A stretch of DNA of 64,000 nucleotides from Ochrobactrum quorumnocens (GCF_002278035.1 NZ_CP022603.1:1059501-1123500), one strand, 5' to 3'; counted from the first letter of the stretch, positions 17,616-27,142 are shown. Notes: generated from the letters alone by a model not told the origin. Translations and numbers: made by a program.

Positions 17616-17866
17616 ATGCCGTTTGCCAACGGACTGGAGATAGCATTTGAGGCTCTCGCCCAGCGCCTTTCATTGGCGCGAAAACACAGTTAACGGTCTG
17701 AAGCGAGACGCTTACAATGCCTCCAATAAGACTGGCAATTGTATGCGAAATGCCAGTCCAAAATGGCTACTATATGGTTTGCAAATTTCACTTAACTCAT
17801 TGATTCAATTGGCAGCATTAATTGCCCATTTTGTAAAAAAGAACAAATTTTTCAATAGCTTGGCTG

Positions 17867-17914
17867 GGACTCTGACTCCGTTAGTCTTGGTTCGAATCCA
17901 GGTTCCCCAGCCAA
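17867..17914. repeat. Island attachment site, middle copy
   Basis: This 48-bp direct repeat of the tRNA-Gln 3' half is identical to 15,886-15,933. It is preceded by TTGGCTGGGACTCT, shared with the 29,120 copy but not with the tRNA itself, marking these two as island-side att ends. It separates a 2-kb two-gene cassette from the 11-kb second unit. Confidence 0.9.
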
Positions 17915-18091
17915 AATTTCTTCAAGAAAATCAATTGTTTAGAAGAATGAATCGCTCTTTAAAGAGCCGGCTTCATGTCACATCTTGTTACAAATAGATT
18001 CCCAACGATTTCAAGCAGTTACAAAAATGGCTGGCAAATCCATGCAACATGAAACGCAACATGGAAGACTACGCAACGGTCTTAATATTTA

Positions 18092-18379
18092 TCACTTTTT
18101 GTCCTGCGCCAGCACTGCAAGCACCTGATCTAATCGCTTGTTCGTCTCCTTCAAACCCTCGCGGGTTTCATCGCGCATCTCTTTCATGCCGACGCGCAGT
18201 TGCTTAATGTGGTCATCAAGATCGACGCGGCGCACATATTCATCTCGCACACGGTTCACGCGCTCATGCAGCTGATCGTCACCGGCCTTTATAGATGCTG
18301 ACAAGGAGCGAAAAGTTGCAATCAGTGCGACAGTAAGCCATCTGATTGCGCAATAGTCCACGCTCCCGACCTGCCCCAA
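18092..18379 (-). CDS. Prophage-type membrane/coiled-coil protein of the lysis region
   Basis: The protein has up to 95 residues: a short hydrophobic segment (RWLTVALIATFRSLSASI) then a charged coiled coil (DDQLHERVNRVRDEYVRRVDLDDHIKQLRVGMKEMRDETREGLKETNKRLDQVL). This pattern is common next to lysis genes of Rhizobiales prophages and is comparable to the broken gene at 33,400-33,798. The N-terminus is uncertain and may be frameshifted. It lies between the middle attachment site and a repeated non-coding cassette. Confidence 0.6.
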   Translation of the reverse strand: MGQVGSVDYCAIRWLTVALIATFRSLSASIKAGDDQLHERVNRVRDEYVRRVDLDDHIKQLRVGMKEMRDETREGLKETNKRLDQVLAVLAQDKK

Positions 18380-18445
18380 TCAAGAGGCGGCCCAATCAAG
18401 AGGCGGGTATCGCCAAGGTGCATATTCATTGTGTTTTCCTGAGAT

Positions 18446-18590
18446 TAGAAACGCCAAAGTGCCACCATCTGATAGTAAGTGACATTGTGTTTTCATTGGA
18501 TTGCGAGATGATTTACTTGCGCTACGGACCCGCAACCATGCCAAGGCGCAGAACCCCGGTATGGACCTCCAGCCCGGGGTTTTCTCTAGT
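18446..18590 (+). repeat. Prophage non-coding cassette, copy A, ending in a terminator hairpin
   Basis: Shares GTGACATTGTGTTTTC-like, GAGATGATTTACTTGCGC and a CCCCGG..CCGGGG hairpin plus T run with copies at 19,115 and 34,945. It sits upstream of and divergent from the coiled-coil gene, as copy C is upstream of the endolysin. A short phage RNA or a shared leader/terminator are both possible. Confidence 0.6.
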
Positions 18591-18649
18591 ATTCGAACTA
18601 ATATAACTGAATGGTGGACGACAATTATTGAGCTTCTTGTCGGATCATC

Positions 18650-18686
18650 GCCCTGACATACTGGGGAGTGTGTCAGGGCATCTTTT
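18650..18686 (+). terminator. Possible terminator hairpin
   Basis: GCCCTGACA / TGTCAGGGC forms a perfect 9-bp stem with a 12-nt loop, followed by ATCTTTTC. No intact gene precedes it directly. Confidence 0.5.
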
Positions 18687-18858
18687 CACCATGAAACCGC
18701 GTCAATAGTTTTGCTGTCGCCGGGGTTTTTTATTGTCAAACTGCGAATGAGATTGCCGCAACCGGTATAATCGACAATTCACTTATGTTTAAAATTGTTC
18801 CAGCTTGGTAATGAACGATTACTCTGGCTACGAAACCTTCGCATTTCAGCCTCACACA

Positions 18859-19085
18859 ATGGCTAAACCAACTCGTCCCGGGTTCAATGAATTCTGGGCG
18901 CTGGAACTACAGTCCTCAATGAGGATCCGCTACTCGGCATTCTGACCCTTAAGACAGATACAGGAATGATCGAGCTCGCAATGATCAAACCCGTGGCTGA
19001 AGCTTTGATGGGCGAACTAATCGAATTTCTTCAACATGGGAAAGGCGATGACGCTCCGAGTTTCGCTGTAGAACGGGATCAATAG
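18859..19085 (+). pseudogene. Frameshifted short prophage-type gene
   Basis: ATG at 18,859 opens MAKPTRPGFNEFWA and, after a shift near 18,900, a second frame gives LNEDPLLGILTLKTDTGMIE, MIKPVAEALMGELIEFLQ and a stop at 19,085. The two halves read as one protein of about 75 residues broken by a single frameshift. Function unknown. Confidence 0.45.
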
Positions 19086-19114
19086 CTTCGTTTAGCTGCC
19101 TAGCGCTGATAGGA

Positions 19115-19228
19115 AGTGACAGTGTAATTTCCCGAGAGTGTGAGATGATTTAGCCGCGCACCATCCCGGGCCCACCACAAGACTCACGTTGCGTATTCCC
19201 CGGTGAACTTTGCGGTCGCCGGGGTTTT
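19115..19228 (+). repeat. Prophage non-coding cassette, copy B
   Basis: AGTGACAGTGTAATTTC, GAGATGATTTAGCCGCGC and CCCCGGTGAACTTTGCGGTCGCCGGGG-type hairpin with T run align to copies A and C. The final stem-loop is a good terminator. Confidence 0.6.
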
Positions 19229-19443
19229 GCTCTCAAAAAGAGTGAGCTTCACAAAAGTGCAACCTAAATTGGCTAATATTTTTCCCGAAACGCGTGATAG
19301 AGAACCGCCGCCCGTTGGAGTAGTTACGCATCATTTATGCAGCCAATTTGGCGCCCTGATAACAGACCGATAGTTTCGGTGACCGGTCTAGTTGGCAAAA
19401 TTTGCGCATATCCACGTGTCACGTGACTTGAGGTGCATGTTAA

Positions 19444-20232
19444 TTGAACCGTCGTGCTTTTCTGTTGCTTGCTTCGGGCGCTGCCTTAACGGGTTTTGAT
19501 CTTTTCAGCAGGTCAGAAACGCCTTACTTGAGATTTGCCGTGGCATCCGATGGTCATTACGGAGAGCCAGGTGCTGATTTTGTGAAAGATTATCAATCAA
19601 TAGTCTCGTCAATTAATGACTATCACAACATCAACCCGATAGACTTCTTGATGGTCAACGGTGATATTTCTCATGACGCGCCGGATCATTTACATGAAGC
19701 TAAAACACATCTCGACTCGTTGAAAATGCCTTACAAGGTTGGCAAGGGAAATCACGATCGAATGGATGAGATATTATGGAACGAACTATGGGGTGTTCCA
19801 TTCGATTACAGTTTCAGCATGCATACCGATGCATTCATCGCGTTAAATACGTCCGATCTAGCCGGAACTTATCTCTGCCCAGACTACTCGATATTAGAGA
19901 AGATGCTGGATCAAGAACAAGACAAGAGAAATATCTTCTTGTTCATGCACATAAACCCAGCAGCTCAAACACGCTTCGCCGTCGAATGTGACCGTCTTCT
20001 CACTTTGATTAAGGCTCATCGAAACGTAAGAGCGGTCTTTAATGGACATGATCACGACCACGAGAATGTCATCTTCCATCAAAACATACCTTTTGTCTTT
20101 GATGGACATTTCGGTGGCACTTGGGGAACTCTGGATAAAGGGTACCGAGTGGTCGAGTGTTTTGAAGACGGTCGAATTCAAACGTTCATGATGGATCCAA
20201 AGGAACGAAAAAAAGAAGAAAAGCTAAGCTAA
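19444..20232 (+). CDS. Exported calcineurin-type metallophosphoesterase
   Basis: The 262-residue protein starts at TTG 19,444, with GAGGTG 8 nt upstream. The N-terminus NRRAFLLLASGAALTG resembles a twin-arginine signal, so export is likely. Metal-site motifs in order: SDGHYG (the usual DxH with spacing D-G-H), NGDISHD, GNHDR, FMHINP and FNGHDHDHEN. It hydrolyses a phosphoester of unknown identity. AT-rich composition and its position between prophage scraps mark it as island cargo. No operon partner. Confidence 0.82.
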   Translation: MNRRAFLLLASGAALTGFDLFSRSETPYLRFAVASDGHYGEPGADFVKDYQSIVSSINDYHNINPIDFLMVNGDISHDAPDHLHEAKTHLDSLKMPYKVGKGNHDRMDEILWNELWGVPFDYSFSMHTDAFIALNTSDLAGTYLCPDYSILEKMLDQEQDKRNIFLFMHINPAAQTRFAVECDRLLTLIKAHRNVRAVFNGHDHDHENVIFHQNIPFVFDGHFGGTWGTLDKGYRVVECFEDGRIQTFMMDPKERKKEEKLS

Positions 20233-20287
20233 CCTGGGATTATTGATGCCGCACGACAAAGCTTCAGTCAATCATTGCTCAAGCGAG

Positions 20288-20707
20288 TTAGATTGCCAGC
20301 AACTCAGCGGCTCGTTGCTCACCGAATAGCTGTGTTGCCATACTTTCCAGCAGCGACCAAAGCTCGTGATCTGACCTAAAGGTATTGGCCGTGGTGAAAA
20401 TTCGCTGTGTGCGTACCGGCTGCGTTGCCACAGCCTCATTGACTAGATCGGCTTCTTCTTCTGTCATTCGTTCCCACAGCGTGACTGCAGGGAGAATTAT
20501 CACGGTAGGTTCGGGCTCAGGAATTTGTTGGATGAATTCCACCACTTTGCCGTTGTGCCACCGCCTTGCCGCTTGATTGTCGAGGAACTCGTGCCACTGA
20601 GCTTCAGTGATTTCCACGGTGTCAGCCGGAGTGTTCTCACCATGAATATCTTCAGGATAAAATGCAGTCGGAAAGCCGTCATTATCGAGCGTTGCAAATA
20701 TCTTCAT
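20288..20707 (-). CDS. Phage tail-fibre assembly-type protein
   Basis: The protein has 139 residues from the start MKIFATLDNDGFPTAFYPEDIHG. This opening, with residues on how a user-visible DGFPTAFY segment leads into ITEAQWHEFLDNQAARRW, is typical of small proteins encoded directly after tail-fibre genes in Rhizobiales prophages. An upstream in-frame ATG (20,731) overlaps the fibre gene and is less likely. The gene follows the broken tail-fibre frame on the same strand. Chaperone role is by analogy. Confidence 0.65.
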   Translation of the reverse strand: MKIFATLDNDGFPTAFYPEDIHGENTPADTVEITEAQWHEFLDNQAARRWHNGKVVEFIQQIPEPEPTVIILPAVTLWERMTEEEADLVNEAVATQPVRTQRIFTTANTFRSDHELWSLLESMATQLFGEQRAAELLAI

Positions 20708-20727
20708 TGTTAGTATCCCACAGCAAA

Positions 20728-21155
20728 TCATTCGACAGGAACTGAGCCTTGCGGCTGAACTGTCCCGCCATTGACCATGTTTCTTATTCGGATATCCACG
20801 CCGCTGGCAGTTTTGCCAGTTGTAGCGATGCCTAGATACTGAATACCTTCAATCGGATAAGTGATTCTCGCCTTTACCCACATACAGGCAGTCGGAAATG
20901 CAGCCGGGAAATTGAAACGGTAATCCGAACCTGTCTGTGTGACAGACCCAATCTGGAAGATCAGCCCACCCGGTAGCTTCTTATACGCGGCATTATCAAT
21001 ACCACCCATAGTTGCCCACATTGCTGCGCCGCTCGTGTCATCCAAAATCGTGCGGGCGAATGCCGACAGAACTGTAAGACCTGCACCATTCGCGCCAATT
21101 CAGGCAGAAGCAGCATTTGCGAGCGGTCTGTTCCTGATAAATGTGCCATGGTAAA
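20728..21155 (-). pseudogene. Truncated phage tail-fibre gene (C-terminal part)
   Basis: Reading on the minus strand gives HGTFIRNRPLANAASA, a TGA stop, then IGANGAGLTVLSAFARTILDD and the tip domain MWATMGGIDNAAYKKLPGGLIFQIG, ending at 20,728. The stop near 21,100 and missing N-terminal part show that it is a remnant. The longest open part starts only at a TTG inside it. The next gene is the tail-fibre assembly protein. Confidence 0.65.
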
Positions 21156-21251
21156 AAATAGCATGGGTGCTTAAAGTTGGGAATCCTCGGGAGAGCTTTC
21201 CTAGGTGCGTATTTTTGAAAATGCCTCAACGCGATTGCATATGGATTCGCT

Positions 21252-21671
21252 ATGGAAATAAGAAGAGCCACAGTTGCTGACTACGACAGGCTGGTCGCCT
21301 TTGATACGCTTGCGTCGAGCGCACCTGAGCGACGTGATTACATAAGGACTTGGATAGGAACCGAATGTTGCTACGTGGCTGAGATCGGGGAGTTAGTCGG
21401 CGCCTATGGCGTCCTTAACTACCATTTTTTCGGAAACGGATTCATTGAGATGGTCATGGTAGGAGAGGACTTCCGGCGGCAAGGACTCGGAATTGGCCTC
21501 GTCCGACATTTCAAGGAGATATGTGAAACGCCAAAGCTTTTCGCATCAACGAACCTATCCAATCAGCAAATGCAAAAACTTTTGAACTCCGCCGGATTTC
21601 GCACCAGCGGCTTCATCGACAATCTGGATGAAAATGACCCTGAAATCGTGTTCTGTTTTTATGCTCCATAA
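21252..21671 (+). CDS. GNAT-family N-acetyltransferase
   Basis: The 139-residue protein is a single GNAT domain: central strand IEMVMVGEDFRRQGLGIGLVRHF has the acetyl-CoA pyrophosphate-binding R/Q-x-x-G-x-G/A loop (RRQGLGIG). It transfers an acetyl group from acetyl-CoA to an unknown amine. Solitary, in the second island unit. Confidence 0.82.
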   Translation: MEIRRATVADYDRLVAFDTLASSAPERRDYIRTWIGTECCYVAEIGELVGAYGVLNYHFFGNGFIEMVMVGEDFRRQGLGIGLVRHFKEICETPKLFASTNLSNQQMQKLLNSAGFRTSGFIDNLDENDPEIVFCFYAP

Positions 21672-21749
21672 ATCAGTGTCTATCAACGGGTTTTGACACG
21701 GTCTGTAGGAATTGTGCGACGGCTTCGTTCCAGTTTTCGATGCGATTTG

Positions 21750-22676
21750 TCAGCGCACTCTCAGAAGGTACTCTAAGCCCTGCGTGAAGCCACGCGGGGC
21801 GACGGTCAGGTGATCTTCGTCGTCCAAGACCGCCGACTTCAATTGCAGGTTCGGATACTTTCGACTCTGCAACGCTATTTCTAAAGCCCGGTTGTCGGCG
21901 ACCATATCTACCGTCTGGTTATAGCGCCGGTCACCTTTGCGCTGCGCCTCATAGGCACCAACATAAAGATAGACCTTCGCCGGCAGGTCCTTGTTCTGCG
22001 TGGCGTAAGCCGTTTCGAGCTTCAAGGTGTGGCGCTTGTCGTACCATAGAGAGGGGCTACCGAGGATATAGCCGCTAAACAAGCCAGGTTCGGTGAACAG
22101 TATCTGTGCGCCAAGCAGAGCGCCGTAGGAGTGGCCAAGGAAGAGCGATCTGGCGGGATCGGTCCGATAGCGGGCAGCGATAAATGGTTTCACCTGATCA
22201 CCCAAATATCGCTGATAGGCCCGCCCCAACCCATGGATCGCACTAGCAGGTGCGCTCCTTGGACCGTTCGATGTAGGGGTGTAGTCGCGCTGACGACTGA
22301 CCTTGCCATCCTCACCTTTTCTATAAGACAAACCGACAAGAATGAATTCCTCGATCCGGGGCCCTTCGACGTTCAGACGACGGCCGATCTGCCGGATGAT
22401 CGGGAAAGCGTAGTCAGCATCAGTGACGTAAAGCACGGGGTAGCGCCGTTGTGTATCCTTCGCATAGGATGGTGGTAAGGCGACGAAGACTTGGTAACCG
22501 CGACCCGAAACCGGGTCGGGCACATCCCAGACTTCGCTATCGATGATCTCGTATGCGCCCCCCTCTCCCAACTGAGCTTTTGGAGCCGACTGAGCGTACG
22601 TGAGCGTCAGACCACTAGGGACGCTGAAGCCGACGATGACAGCTATTAGCAGGGCATTCAGAAAACATCGTCGCAT
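21750..22676 (-). CDS. Secreted alpha/beta hydrolase, esterase-D/IroE-like
   Basis: The 308-residue protein starts with a signal peptide (about residues 1-29, ending TLTYAQSA). The hydrolase core has the nucleophile elbow GHSYGALLG (Ser near 178), preceded by RYPVLYVTDADYAFP and followed by a D-x-x-H region (DDEDHLTVAPRG). It resembles the putative-esterase family that includes siderophore esterases such as IroE. No siderophore genes are near except the NRPS scrap at 36 kb, so the substrate is open. Confidence 0.85.
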   Translation of the reverse strand: MRRCFLNALLIAVIVGFSVPSGLTLTYAQSAPKAQLGEGGAYEIIDSEVWDVPDPVSGRGYQVFVALPPSYAKDTQRRYPVLYVTDADYAFPIIRQIGRRLNVEGPRIEEFILVGLSYRKGEDGKVSRQRDYTPTSNGPRSAPASAIHGLGRAYQRYLGDQVKPFIAARYRTDPARSLFLGHSYGALLGAQILFTEPGLFSGYILGSPSLWYDKRHTLKLETAYATQNKDLPAKVYLYVGAYEAQRKGDRRYNQTVDMVADNRALEIALQSRKYPNLQLKSAVLDDEDHLTVAPRGFTQGLEYLLRVR

Positions 22677-23035
22677 GTGAAGTCTCCGCGCGTAGGGATT
22701 TCTATGGTGTCAACCATTAATGGCGTACACGCGCGGCATTAAGACTAAAATTTTATCGAATGGATTCGTACTTAACAAAACGTTAGGGCTGAGATTGGTG
22801 GTTTCGCCTTTCAGCCAGCCAAGCTGTAAGGCTGTCCGCAATTCGTCGCAAAAATCCCCAAACTTGCGACAGACATGATACAAGATGACAGGGATCTACA
22901 TGGTCCGCTGTAGTCGTCTTCGTCTCCTATCATCGAACGACCGCAATGGAGTCGAATGCTGACCGGCCGGAACAGGGTGGTTAAGCGACGGTCTGCTTAT
23001 GAGGCCGAGCCGCGAAGAAGCGGGCGGTGGCCCGG
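22677..23035. other. Gene-free gap with first 34-bp direct repeat
   Basis: About 360 bp between esterase and permease genes hold no convincing gene. Base composition rises in GC toward the right. The repeat at 22,947 is listed separately. Confidence 0.6.
22947..22980. repeat. 34-bp direct repeat, left copy
   Basis: TGGAGTCGAA, then one variable base, then GCTGACCGGCCGGAAC and GGGTGG occur again at 24,851-24,884 with two mismatches. The pair brackets the TauE/SafE permease and its LysR gene. Confidence 0.75.
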
Positions 23036-23782
23036 CTACCAGAGGGACCGCGATGCCATTTCGGCACCCAGTAGGAAGAGGCAGATCAGAAAGACACATC
23101 GGAACGCGGCAGGACTGATCCAGCTGCGGAGAGCTTGTCCCGCAGCCATGCCGGTCAACGCCGGAATAATTAACAGCGTGGATGCCAGCAACTCTCCGGC
23201 CGGCACCGCTCCATGCCAGAGAAGTCCGGCCGCCAGTGCCAGGGTCGAGACCGTGAAGGACAGACCGAGCGCTTGGACAAGATCGTCCCGTTCAAGACCC
23301 AGCGACTGGATGTATGGCACCGCGGGAATGACAAAGACGCCAGTGCCGCCCGTAACGAATCCAGTGGTCAGCCCGACGATGGGGGAGGACCATCGTTCCC
23401 ATCGCGGGGAAATCCGGAAGGGGCGCGCAAACAGGGTGTAGGCCGCATACACAATGAGCGCGAGGCCGAGCGCAGTCGTGCCTCGGTCCGTATTGCCGCT
23501 GGTAAGAAAGGCGGCCCCGGCAAGCGTTCCGACGACGATCGCCGCCATCATGGGCCAGAGTCGAACGACGAGTGCGCCGAAGCTCGGCCCGGTCAGGAGT
23601 TGCCAGACATTGGTCACAAAAGAGGGCACCAGCAGAAGTGCGGCTGCGGTCAACGGCGAGACGAGCGCACCAAGCACGCCCATGGCAACAGTGGGCAAGC
23701 CCATTCCGGCAACGCCCTTTACCGCGCCAGCGGCAAGAAAGGTCAATACGATGATGACGATAGTGGCAGCATTCTGTTCCAT
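23036..23782 (-). CDS. TauE/SafE-family (TSUP) permease
   Basis: The 248-residue protein starts at the ATG of MEQNAATIVIIV; the longer frame adds residues without family likeness. About eight membrane helices and the repeated family motifs (VKGVAGMGLPTVAMG in the first half, TGFVTGGTGVFVIPAVPYIQSLGL in the second) identify a sulfite/organic sulfonate exporter family member. It is divergent from the LysR gene at 23,881, which probably controls it. The GC content is visibly higher than in the flanking island genes. Confidence 0.88.
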   Translation of the reverse strand: MEQNAATIVIIVLTFLAAGAVKGVAGMGLPTVAMGVLGALVSPLTAAALLLVPSFVTNVWQLLTGPSFGALVVRLWPMMAAIVVGTLAGAAFLTSGNTDRGTTALGLALIVYAAYTLFARPFRISPRWERWSSPIVGLTTGFVTGGTGVFVIPAVPYIQSLGLERDDLVQALGLSFTVSTLALAAGLLWHGAVPAGELLASTLLIIPALTGMAAGQALRSWISPAAFRCVFLICLFLLGAEMASRSLW

Positions 23783-23880
23783 GCCGCGAGAATTAACTGT
23801 CTGCGGCCGTCTCGCAATGCGGAAGTTCCGCAACCAGCCTTCGGCCTAGCCAAAGGCTGATATCGTGCTATAATCACACC

Positions 23881-24804
23881 ATGCGCTTCGACATTGTGGA
23901 CCTGCGGCTGTTTCTTGCGGTGGTGGACGCCGGTAGTATCACGCATGGTGCTTTGGCCGCGAACCTGTCGCTTGCTGCAGCAAGCGAGCGTCTTCGTGAG
24001 ATGGAGGCTGTCGGCGGTGTTCCGTTGCTCAACCGAAATCGACGCGGCGTCGTGCCGACCCGAGCGGGAGACGCCTTGGCCCATCATGCCCGCCTCGTTC
24101 TGCGCCAGATCGGAGCGATGCAGGCAGAACTGTCGGAATACGCCAGAGGCTTCCGCGGCTCCGTGCAGCTCTTGGCAAACTCGGCAGCGATGACGCAGTT
24201 TCTGCCTGAGCGACTTGGTCCCTTTCTCGCCGAGCACCCACAGGCCGACATCGATCTGGTGGAGCGGCCAAGTCAGGATATCGTCAAGGCTGTTGCAAGC
24301 GGGCTTGCCGAACTCGGTATCATCTCCGACGCAATCGACTGCGGATCGCTTTCGACCGCGCCGTTCGCGGTCGACCGCCTCGTCCTAGTCATGGCTCGCC
24401 ATCACCCCCTCGCGCAAGCGCGCCGAGCCGCGTTCTCGCAGATTATCGGCGAACCATTGATCGGTTTTGACGGTGCGCTTCAGAAGCATATCGAAGAGCA
24501 GGCCGAACGCCTTGGCTACCGGGCACGTCCCCGCATCATACTGCGGACTTTCGAAGGCATCTGCCGGATGGCCGCCGATGGGGCCGGGGTTGGCATCGTT
24601 CCTGAGACTGCCGCCCAGCGCGCTCGACGTACGATGGTGCTGAATACGGCTCAGTTGACCGATCCCTGGGCGACCCGCCGGCTGCGGCTTTGTTTCAGAG
24701 GTGGGGAGAAACTTGAACCTCTGGCGCAACTTCTTCTCGATCATCTTTCGACGAGTGAGGATGGCCGAGGCTCGGCTGGACGCAAAAGTACGAACGACCA
24801 TTGA
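23881..24804 (+). CDS. LysR-family transcriptional regulator
   Basis: The 307-residue regulator has a helix-turn-helix at residues 3-60 (FDIVDLRLFLAVVDAGSITHGALAANLSLAAASERLREME) and a substrate-binding domain at about 90-290. The roughly 100-bp divergent gap with the TSUP permease gene suggests that it regulates that permease. Proteins of this pairing are common in beta- and alphaproteobacteria. GC-rich like its partner. Confidence 0.9.
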   Translation: MRFDIVDLRLFLAVVDAGSITHGALAANLSLAAASERLREMEAVGGVPLLNRNRRGVVPTRAGDALAHHARLVLRQIGAMQAELSEYARGFRGSVQLLANSAAMTQFLPERLGPFLAEHPQADIDLVERPSQDIVKAVASGLAELGIISDAIDCGSLSTAPFAVDRLVLVMARHHPLAQARRAAFSQIIGEPLIGFDGALQKHIEEQAERLGYRARPRIILRTFEGICRMAADGAGVGIVPETAAQRARRTMVLNTAQLTDPWATRRLRLCFRGGEKLEPLAQLLLDHLSTSEDGRGSAGRKSTNDH

Positions 24805-24850
24805 ACGTCGGCTTTGGAGTGCTCAGACCAATAGGCCACTAAGTCTGAGT

Positions 24851-24884
24851 TGGAGTCGAAGGCTGACCGGCCGGAACGGGGTGG
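24851..24884. repeat. 34-bp direct repeat, right copy
   Basis: Near-identical to 22,947-22,980 (two mismatches). It follows the LysR stop and continues into GGAAAGCGGAC, a string frequent between genes of other GC-rich alphaproteobacteria. Confidence 0.75.
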
Positions 24885-25007
24885 AAAGCGGACTGGCGGC
24901 TTTAGATGAAAGATTGCAGTCAGCGGACATTCCCTGACTGCTTGGGTAACATCATCAACTCGCGATTTCGCGGCTGGGATCTACCATTTGATGCAATCCG
25001 GCATGGT

Positions 25008-25943
25008 TTAGGCCGATCCGGCCCTTTTATTGTCTTCATGGAGTGATGGCATCGCTGCCAGCTCTCGCACCAAAGCAATGAAAGCACGCATACCAGCGGA
25101 GAGATTGCGGCGCCCGGGGTAGTAGATGCACAGTCCCGGAAGGGGCAGCGTCCAGTCCTCCAGCACGCGGATCAATCGCCCCGCATCAATGTCGGGCAAG
25201 ACAGAATATTCATGGATATAGATTAGCCCCAATCCGCTCAGCGCGACCTGACGAGACAGTGTGCCTTCATCCAGCGTGATCGGCCCGCGCACATCGACCT
25301 GCAGGCTTTCGCCCTGCTTTTCAAACTGCCAGCGAAATAGCGCGCCGTTGGGTAGGCGCACCCGCGCGCAACGATGGGCATAAAGATCTGCTGGAGTCTG
25401 AGGAATTGGACGCGTTGCAAAATAGGCGGGCGACCCCACCACCGCATAGCGCTGCGGCCATCCCAACGAAACAGCGATCATATCGCTGGGTACTAAGTTG
25501 GCGGTCCGGACACCTAGATCGAACCCATCTGCCACAATGTCGACCAATCGTCCTTCGGTCACCAAGTCGATTTCCATGTCCGGATAGCGGGCAAGAAACT
25601 CCAACAGCAATGGTGAGAGGATTTCCCGGGCAGCCGTGATCGCTGCATTGATGCGCAACAGGCCCGATGGTGTCTGCCGTTGAGCCCGCACCGCCTCCAT
25701 CGCGTCGCCGATGTCCTGCAGCGCAGGGGCAATCTGCCGGACAAAAGTGCGACCCGCGTCAGTCAGGGATACGCTACGCGTGGTACGGTTAAAGAGGCGC
25801 ACGCCCAAGCCAGCCTCTAGCTTGGCAATCGTGTGACTAAACGCCGTGCTGGACAGACCCAGATCGATCGCGGCCGCTCGGAAAGAGCCTCGGCGCACCA
25901 CAGCGATGACGGCCTGCAGATCAATCAGTGCTGCTCTATACAT
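25008..25943 (-). CDS. LysR-family transcriptional regulator
   Basis: The 311-residue regulator of the CrgA/DmlR-like branch has a helix-turn-helix at residues 5-62 ([53 protein letters not shown]) and an effector domain. The divergent SnoaL-like and SDR genes lie about 95 bp away and are its probable targets, a common arrangement for LysR-controlled oxidoreductases. Confidence 0.9.
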   Translation of the reverse strand: MYRAALIDLQAVIAVVRRGSFRAAAIDLGLSSTAFSHTIAKLEAGLGVRLFNRTTRSVSLTDAGRTFVRQIAPALQDIGDAMEAVRAQRQTPSGLLRINAAITAAREILSPLLLEFLARYPDMEIDLVTEGRLVDIVADGFDLGVRTANLVPSDMIAVSLGWPQRYAVVGSPAYFATRPIPQTPADLYAHRCARVRLPNGALFRWQFEKQGESLQVDVRGPITLDEGTLSRQVALSGLGLIYIHEYSVLPDIDAGRLIRVLEDWTLPLPGLCIYYPGRRNLSAGMRAFIALVRELAAMPSLHEDNKRAGSA

Positions 25944-26039
25944 TGTCCCGTTCCTTTCATCTAAGCATGGCGTTTTATCCCACTTATCTCAGTTGCGATC
26001 CAGACGTATATCAGTGGCATCACAACAAGGAATGCCCTG

Positions 26040-26363
26040 ATGCAACTTACCAGCCCCATAGAAGCCTATTTTGCTGCAGACCGCGGCACGGATCGCGTTG
26101 CCCTCACATCGAGCTTCGCGGCGGACGCGGTCGTCAAGGACGAGGGTGCTGTGCACACCGGACACGAGGAGATTCTCGCCTGGCGTCTCAGCTCCACCGA
26201 AAAATACGCCGATCTCGTCACCGAACCGATCGAGCAGATTTTGGATGGCGACCGCGTCATCGTCCGCTGCAAGGTCAGCGGCGATTTTCCTAGCAGCCCA
26301 GTCGTGCTGGACTTCGCTTTCACCCTCGCTGACCAAAAGATCAACCTGTTGGAGATCCACTGA
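26040..26363 (+). CDS. SnoaL/NTF2-like small protein
   Basis: The 107-residue protein has the NTF2-like order: helix ([30 protein letters not shown]), then [19 protein letters not shown] and a closing beta-sheet ([27 protein letters not shown]). Members act as small isomerases, hydrolases or ligand binders. AAGGAA precedes ATG. Its stop and the SDR start share one base, so the two are one operon and probably one pathway. Confidence 0.8.
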   Translation: MQLTSPIEAYFAADRGTDRVALTSSFAADAVVKDEGAVHTGHEEILAWRLSSTEKYADLVTEPIEQILDGDRVIVRCKVSGDFPSSPVVLDFAFTLADQKINLLEIH

Positions 26364-27142
26364 TGGGCAACTTTCTTGATCTGAGCGGCAAGCGTGTTCT
26401 CATTACCTCCGGCACGCGCGGTGCGGGGGCTGCATCCGTGGCGTTATTTCGTAAGCTGGGCGCCAGGGTTTTAACCACAGCACGAGCCAAGCCCCAGTCA
26501 CTACCAACTGAGAGTTTTGTCGCAGCCGACCTGACGACTGAAGCCGGCTGTGCATTGGTGGCCGAAGCCGTGCACGAACACCTCGGCGGGATCGATGTTT
26601 TGGTCAATATGCTCGGCGGTTCGTCGGCACCCGGCGGAGGATTTGCCGCGCTTAACGAGGATGAGTGGCACAAGGCGTTTGACCTCAACCTCTATCCTGC
26701 CGTCAGATTGGACCGTGCACTATTGCCCGTTATGCTGGCCCAAGGCAGCGGTGTCGTCATTCACGTGACCTCCATCCAGAACCAGCTGCCGCTGCCCGAG
26801 GCGACTACCGCTTATGCTGCGGCTAAGGCGGCCCTATCGACCTACAGCAAGAGCCTTTCCAAGGAGGTATCGCCGAAGGGTGTGCGCGTGGTGCGCGTAT
26901 CCCCCGGCTGGATCGCCGGTGAAGCCTCCAAGGGGCTTGCTGAACGTCTCGCCCGTGAGGCCGGGACCGACTTTGCGGGCGGCATCAAGATCATCATGGA
27001 CTCGCTCGGCGGCATTCCACTGGGGCGGCCAGCCGACCCAGAGGAAGTGGCCAACCTGATTGCATTCCTCGCCTCGGATCGCGCAGCGTCAATTACCGGC
27101 ACCGAGTATGTCATCGACGGCGGAACCGTTCCCACGGCTTAG
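26363..27142 (+). CDS. Short-chain dehydrogenase/reductase
   Basis: The 259-residue NAD(P)-dependent enzyme has the SDR cofactor loop as SGTRGAGAA (in place of TGxxxGxG), NMLGGS, catalytic Ser in VTSIQNQ, the YAAAK motif (Tyr and Lys) and the closing [16 protein letters not shown]. The replacement of the first Gly-loop Thr by Ser is within family variation. It is coupled to the SnoaL-like gene and faces a LysR gene. The substrate is unknown. Confidence 0.92.
   Translation: MGNFLDLSGKRVLITSGTRGAGAASVALFRKLGARVLTTARAKPQSLPTESFVAADLTTEAGCALVAEAVHEHLGGIDVLVNMLGGSSAPGGGFAALNEDEWHKAFDLNLYPAVRLDRALLPVMLAQGSGVVIHVTSIQNQLPLPEATTAYAAAKAALSTYSKSLSKEVSPKGVRVVRVSPGWIAGEASKGLAERLAREAGTDFAGGIKIIMDSLGGIPLGRPADPEEVANLIAFLASDRAASITGTEYVIDGGTVPTA

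Noticed and set aside
17867..17914. A second tRNA-Gln at the middle att copy
   Set aside because: It lacks the 5' half. The preceding GGCTGGG can pair with part of the 3' end but gives no D arm.
23881..25943. The two LysR genes as a duplicated pair
   Set aside because: Their helix-turn-helix and effector sequences differ strongly and they belong to different LysR branches with different divergent targets.
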